Source of the DNA: Ectocarpus siliculosus
Taxonomy: Eukaryota; Sar; Phaeophyceae; Ectocarpales; Ectocarpaceae
NCBI GenBank assembly: GCA_000310025.1
Contig: FN649741.1
Span: 1,111,634 to 1,175,633, forward strand
Reading direction: 5' to 3'
DNA length: 64,000 nucleotides
Shown here piece by piece: positions 58,726 to 64,000 of the stretch. Positions within the stretch are counted from its first letter, which is position 1; every line of letters begins with the position of its first letter. The notes under the pieces were generated by a model, which was not told the DNA's origin, did not search any database, and saw only the letters and a program-made list of their open reading frames with translations. A program made the position numbers and the translations under genes.

Positions 58726-61700
58726 ATGTCGGGGAAGAGGATATCGTTGTCAGCGTACAAGAAAAACAAGGCTTTAGCTGTCACTCCCAAGAAAAAGGAG
58801 CGGAGACTGGGCTTCGGCGAATCGGTCAGCACACGGGAGGTGACTATGATATAATACAACAGCAGTACTTTATTAATCCCCTTGGTATTAAGTAATACAT
58901 ACCACAGCAGTAGATTAGTATTGGGAAATGCCTATCGGCAGCTATCGCGTCCTCATTTAGACCTGGGGTCAAATTATGCAACCAGCTAACCACCCGGAAG
59001 AGGGTTGCGATTAAGCTTGCCTTGGTTGGTGTTCGTCGCCGTGTTCCCCACAAACGACGGTGGCGTAAACTGGTTCTCGTCACGCTGGGAGATCCACAGC
59101 GTCGCGAAAAACTGCCTACACAGCAGTGAAGGCGGTGGTGTTGCTGCTGCTTGAAAATACCAGCACCCGTAGTAAATGTGGCAGGTTTCGGCAGTGGGTG
59201 CTTCCTTTTCACGATAATTTGGGACGATTTCTACCTGTCACAAGCTCACATTAATGAAGGAAGTAGACAACTGCCTGCGTAGTCCACTGCTGAAACCCCG
59301 CACCTGCAATTTCTGCGTAGTCTGTTCATGTTTAGTTCCCTCAAAGAATCGTTAGCGCCTGTTTTGGGTAAGAGCGCCGTGTGTGCGCCCCCCCCTTCCA
59401 ACCCTGCTGCTGCAGGGTATCAGGCCCGAGGGGAATATCGTGCATTACGCGTGCGCCCGCCATCAAGCAAGAAGATACCCAAATGATACCATTGCTAGAT
59501 GTGCCAATCGTTTAATCTAGGCTTGTAGAGGTTCGACAGAGAGATCGTCGATGGACCGTCGAGAGCTTCCCCCCTTGCACACCACATGCTCGACTTGAGA
59601 AAACCTTGAAGACGGGTAGGGTACGGAAACACACGAGACACATGAACACGTTAAGGGTAATGCTTGTGCGAAGCTTGGGGGGTTTTGTCGGCATCCTGCT
59701 GTTCGTAGGTGGCCGTGCGCAACAACAACACATCGTTGTATGTTTTCCGGGACGGGTTGGCTCTTCCCCACGAACGCAGGCGCGCGCGCACGAGCTCCAG
59801 CTAGAGACCCAAGTTATCGGGCGGCTCGACAGCCTGCTGAAGCGGTGCGGGAGGGATCCGGGCAGCGACCAGGCAATCAGCAACTGGCTCTGCGCGGAGG
59901 GCCTCGAGGGCCATGCCAAGAAGGGGCTGTCTAGGATTTTATGGTGAGCGCAGGCGAGCGAGAGAGAGTCCTGCAGAACCGCCCCCCGATAGGAACCTAC
60001 CCACCCGCAGGCAGACAAAACCAGCACCTTTTTCTGTCGTAGATCCTGCGCCTCTATCTCCAGCCAGTCGAATGCCGCGTCTAGGGATGTATTGGCATGT
60101 GTACCAGTGGTGAGCCGATGCGCGCGAGATCAGGAACAGGTGCATGTTCCCCCGTACCACGGGAGGGTGGTTGGGATTTTATCGGCGGCGAGCGCGTGGT
60201 GACTTTGCTTGTCTCACGGCGTGCGCGCTTCCGTTGCCCTCGGTGCAAGATCGACTGCCGTGCTTCGGTATGTTGCTGCACGCGTCGCATCTTGCGTGGT
60301 TCAGGCGTCAGGCCATGCAGCATGCTGGCTTACCTCCTTGGCAACACCCATCGCCATGGAATGTTGAACATTGGCTCTTGTGTTGGCTCTTGTGTTGGCC
60401 CAATAGTTGTACCGTTTCCCAGAGAGCTTCCTTCGTTCTTTTGAGGCCCCGTCCCGTTGACAGTCCCCCACCACCACAGACGGTATCGGCTCCACCATAT
60501 TGATCAGCAACGTTCATGTGGCTGGGTAGTTTTGAGAGTCGGCTAAGGGCCGTTTTTGCAAATTGCGGCAATCCTGTTGCAAGTTCGCGGTGACACTTCG
60601 TTCAATAGTGATCCCAAATACACCCCGCCCCACTTTGCATCCGATGCGCAGCCGGTGTACGAACGTACCAACGCACGAATCCTGACTGCAGCAGCACGTA
60701 TGCTCAAAACAAGTTTTTCTGCCGAGATCTACAAAGGTCTCGTGTCGTTTGCCCTTGTTGCCGGAAGCAATGTCCGTCGCCACCCCTGTTGTACATATTT
60801 CGGTTGATTTGGCCCCGTTGCTCAGCTACCCACATTGCTGACGGATTTGTCCTGCCGCCCCCTCTGCGTGTGCCGTTGCCGGCATCTATCCATGACGGCG
60901 CGCGCGGCCTCTATTGGTCAGCTACGTTAGGGTGTGGTCCAGAACGTTGCGGGCGGAGGGCGTGGCGCCAAAGGACAAGGACAGGGACAAGGCGGAGGTC
61001 AAGGCGAGAGCCGCGTTCGGCGCCTGCGTGTGCGCGATAAACGCCGTGGACAGTCTCTCCTACAGATTTGCCGAGGTGAGTGAGGGAGAGGTGGGTGTCA
61101 TTTTCCCGCCACTGGCTAGCTAGGCGGTCTACAGTAGGGTGGCTTGTTAGCTGTACCCTTCGAAAGATGAAAGACGAAAGACTGCACGATGCCTCAAGCC
61201 TGTTTTCAGCAACACATGAAAGCGATCGCCAGTTAAAAGCTGGGAGGTGTGCTTTTTTTTTCTTTTTTACGGTCGTTTGTCGCTGGAGCTTCAGCCAGGT
61301 CGCGTGCGACTTGAATGAGACATCAAGATTGCAAGTACACGAAGAGTATCTAGATGCCCGAGAAGATGCCGCTGCGTCGTGTACTTTACTTTGCCTTCCC
61401 CTCGACTCCGTAAAGTCAACGGGTGGTTGGGGATCTAGGTAGTGCATTGCTTTTACCGTGCTCGATATATTTGATATCCCGGGCGCCCCTCAGCAACAAC
61501 TGCTGAACCGTTGCCACGGGGGACGGTTGTAAAATTGTTGCCCTTAAGCCGAAAAGGCCCTGGTAGCGTCTTGAGTGTTCTAATATCCTATTCCGCTCCC
61601 TGAGCTTGGGGCAACCGAACCTTCTTCAGTTCTCACCTTGCTGCTTCTTGTCCTTCCCGCCCGGCCCGGCGCTGCCCTCGATTTCACACACAAGAAAAAG

Positions 61701-64000
61701 ACGCCGGATGCCGAGAACGAGCTGGTCAAGACGGCGGGCGAGGTGCTGGCCGGCATGATGGAGGCCGTCGTCGGGGCGGGATCCAAACCGCGGCGTCGGG
61801 GCCTGCACCCCACGGAGCACGCCCAGCTGTCTAGAATGGTCGACGCCTGGCTGCGACGCGGCTCGGTTCCCTCGCCGTCCCTGGAGAGCATCGGGAAGCA
61901 GCTGCTGGCTCTCGATCCCGGCGGCGACGCGGTCGTTTCGCCCGACCGCAACGGTGCAAGAGCCGGCAAGGGCAAGAGCTCGAAGAAGCGAGCCGCGTGG
62001 GTTCGAGTGCCGGCCGCCGCCGCCATCGGTGATTCCTCGGAGGGCAAACAATCGCCAGGAGACGTGGCTCGCCTGTCGCCGCCGCGTCACCCTTCCTCCG
62101 GTGGTGCTGGTGGTCCGGCAGCGTCGGCGGGTGCTGCTCCGCAGACGGAGGCCGAGCGCCACGCGAGCCTGGAGTCCGTTCTGACGGACTTGCTGGCTCG
62201 CAACGTGGCTGTGCCCGGGGCCTGGTGGGCGCAGGCGTTCCAGGGTGGCGGGCCGTTCCCGCAGGGGCCGGAGGGGTGCTGGTCGCTGCAGTACCAGAGG
62301 GCCAACGAAGACCCGGGGCACCGTCGAAATCAGGTCACGGGGCTGATCGGGGCCAACGGGGATCGTCGCCTTGGGGCCGGCAGCGGCGTAGACCTGGGGA
62401 GCGTGAAGACGGAGGCGGCGGGCGCCGATGGGCTCGACAGTGACGGCGGGGCTCCGTCGACGCCGTCGACTGTTCCGAGCGAGGCGTCGCCGTCGCCGGA
62501 AAGGGTGTCCCCGGTGCCGGAGGTGAAGACGGAGGGGGGCAAGGACTCGGCGACTATTAGTCCCGCCGCCGCTCCCGCCACTGTCAGGAGCGTTGAGAAC
62601 GGGACGGCGGCGCCGGCAGCAGCCCGGGCGCAGAAAGGGGGAGCGGGGGGCGGCGCCGGCTCGAGCTCGCCCAAGAAGGCCAGGCTGTCGAAGCGCGAGC
62701 AGGAGCAGGAGGACAGGCGTCGTCGGAAGGAGGAGGCCCGTCGCGCCGGCAAGGAGAAGGGCAAGGCGAAGGCGCTGGAGAGGGAGCGGCAGAAGAAGGA
62801 GAGGGAGATGCAGAGGCAGGAGATGATCGCGGCGTCGAGGAGGAAGAAGGCGGAGGAGGAGGCCGCCAGGAAGGAGGGGAAGGAGGCCAAGGAGAGGGCT
62901 GACAGTCTCGCGCGCCGTACCAAGCTGGAGGAAGAGGAGGAGGACGCCGCTGCCGCTGCCGCTGCTGCGCGAGGCCGCGAGAAGGACCGAAGGCGGGACC
63001 AGGCGAGGGGGGAGGCGGGAGAGGAGAGCCGCGGCAACGATAGTAGGTCCAGGGACGGGCAAGACCGCGCCGCCAAAGACAGGGAGAGGAGAGACAAGGG
63101 CGGCGCTGACCGGAGAGGTGCTTCGAGGGACAACAAGGAACGCACGAACGGGCGTGGAAAAGACGAGGGCCGGTACAGCGACGCTGCCGGGAGGCTGGAC
63201 AAGGAGGAGCGGGAGAGGGGAGGTGCCGAGGGGGATCGTGCGTCGGGTCGGCGCGACAAGGCTGAGGGCCGGCGGCATCACGATCTCGGCGAGGGCTCTC
63301 GAGGGGGTAGAGAGCACGAGGACCCGTACGAGCGGCAGCGTGGTGAGGAGAGGGGGAGGGGGGACGAGTGGAGGAAGAGGGGCTCGTCGTCGCAGCGGGC
63401 GAGAGAGCCGGACTTCGCGGCCGAGGGCGTCAGGAGGAAGTCCGACAACAGCCGGGAGCGCGAGGGCGGTGAGCGGAAGCGGAGGAGGAGTGACCTCAGT
63501 GAGTCGGAGGGGGCCAGCGTTAGCGCCAGGCACGACGGGGACAGGCACCCGGACGACCACGCCGAAGACGACCGCAACAGCAGCAACACCCACCGGCCGA
63601 GCAAGAAGAAGAGCAAGAAGGACAAGCGTGACAAGAAGGACAAGAGGGGAGACCGGCACTCGGAGCCCCACCACCGGCCGGGCCGGGCGGGGAGCTCGGA
63701 GTCATCGCGCAAGCGCTCGTGCGACTTCGACGCGGCCCCGCAGCTGGAAGGCTACGCCGCCGTCGCCCTGCAACCGGACCCCCTTCATCGCAGCGCGGAA
63801 ACCCGCAGGCACCGGTCGGAGCAGGAGTCGGGACGCACCAGCAGCGAGCTCAGAGACGCACCGCGACGGAGTCGCTCGAGGGCGGACTCAGGCCTGTCGC
63901 CGAGGCGGGACGATGGCCACAGCGGGTCGGAGAAGCGTGCCAGGCGCGGTAGCAACGGTGGCAGCGGAGACGGCTACGCCGGTCAGGGACGAACCGGCAC
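58726..64000 (+). CDS. Large Lys/Arg/Glu-rich, probably nuclear protein (four exons, runs off the window)
   Basis: Exons join in phase: 58726-58839 (MSGKRISLSAYKKNKALAVT, ends STRE), 59780-59943 (ARAHELQLETQVIGRLDSLL, phase 0 to 2), 60922-61075 (YVRVWSRTLRAEGVAPKDKD, then VCAINAVDSLSYRFAE) and 61695 to the window end. The last exon is over 2.3 kb and GC-rich. It first encodes HPTEHAQLSRMVDAWLRRGS and PGAWWAQAF, then from about 62670 a long charged helical stretch (SKREQEQEDRRRRKEEARRA, a probable coiled coil), then Arg/Asp/Ser-rich repeats and a poly-basic SKKKSKKDKRDKKDKRGDR typical of nuclear localisation. The final acceptor (CACAAG at 61694) was chosen by phase. No domain was recognised. 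An RNA-processing or chromatin role is a guess from composition. Confidence 0.75.

Noticed and set aside
61626-63674. 682-codon open frame on the minus strand
   Set aside because: It is antisense to the GC-rich last exon of the plus-strand basic protein. The plus frame has in-phase upstream exons and a charged, coherent protein. The minus product is a Leu/Pro/Arg-rich mirror.

Overview
The window is nuclear DNA of a brown alga, most likely Ectocarpus or a close relative. This rests on recognised gene families and gene structure, not on a search. The evidence is an LRR-ROCO GTPase gene whose leucine-rich repeats are each carried by a 72-nt exon (the family described from Ectocarpus), FNIP-repeat and ankyrin-repeat genes of the kind abundant in that genome, intron-rich genes with GT-AG junctions, and many short tRNA-derived and fold-back repeats. 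A 100-N scaffold gap at 13424-13523, with poor flanking sequence, shows this is a draft assembly.

Layout. (1) 158-21994, minus strand: one LRR-ROCO GTPase gene. Exon 1 (21820-21994) is followed by an LRR cassette array (about 16.3-21.5 kb), a 22-codon linker, the ROC GTPase (G1, G3 and G4 motifs on three exons), the COR domain and C-terminal exons. The array holds 11 cassettes in gene orientation and about 11 more on the opposite strand. (2) 22-32 kb: repeat-rich, with a large fold-back element, tRNA-derived SINEs, an unidentified minus-strand gene (25.5-26.1 kb), an unidentified plus-strand gene (27.3-29.4 kb) and a second fold-back element. (3) 32-40 kb: a broken ankyrin-repeat gene, a MITE and an FNIP-repeat gene. 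(4) 42.8-46.8 kb, minus: six exons that join in frame to translation initiation factor eIF3 subunit k. (5) 47.9-51.8 kb: a divergent pair of unidentified genes. (6) 53.4-54.1 kb, plus: a YidD-type protein with a plastid-type presequence. (7) 55.5-58.0 kb, minus: four exons giving a 237-residue HD-superfamily phosphohydrolase-like protein. (8) 58.7 kb to the window end, plus: a large Lys/Arg/Glu-rich probable nuclear protein.

How it fits together. Most genes are unrelated housekeeping or expanded-family genes. The exception is the ROCO array. Its LRR exons are all 72 nt and phase 1-1, so any number can be joined without breaking frame. They lie on both strands, and most sit in modules bounded by six-base near-palindromic cores (ACGCGT, ACGCAT, ATGCAT or ACTAGT), with a recurring 56-bp spacer between some modules. 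Nested inverted copies of whole modules are present. This looks like the product of repeated cassette inversion and shuffling. A 2012 study of Ectocarpus (Zambounis and colleagues) showed exon shuffling in this family and proposed controlled somatic recombination. The strand-alternating layout and the core-bounded modules are read here directly from the sequence; that they are recombination sites is inference.
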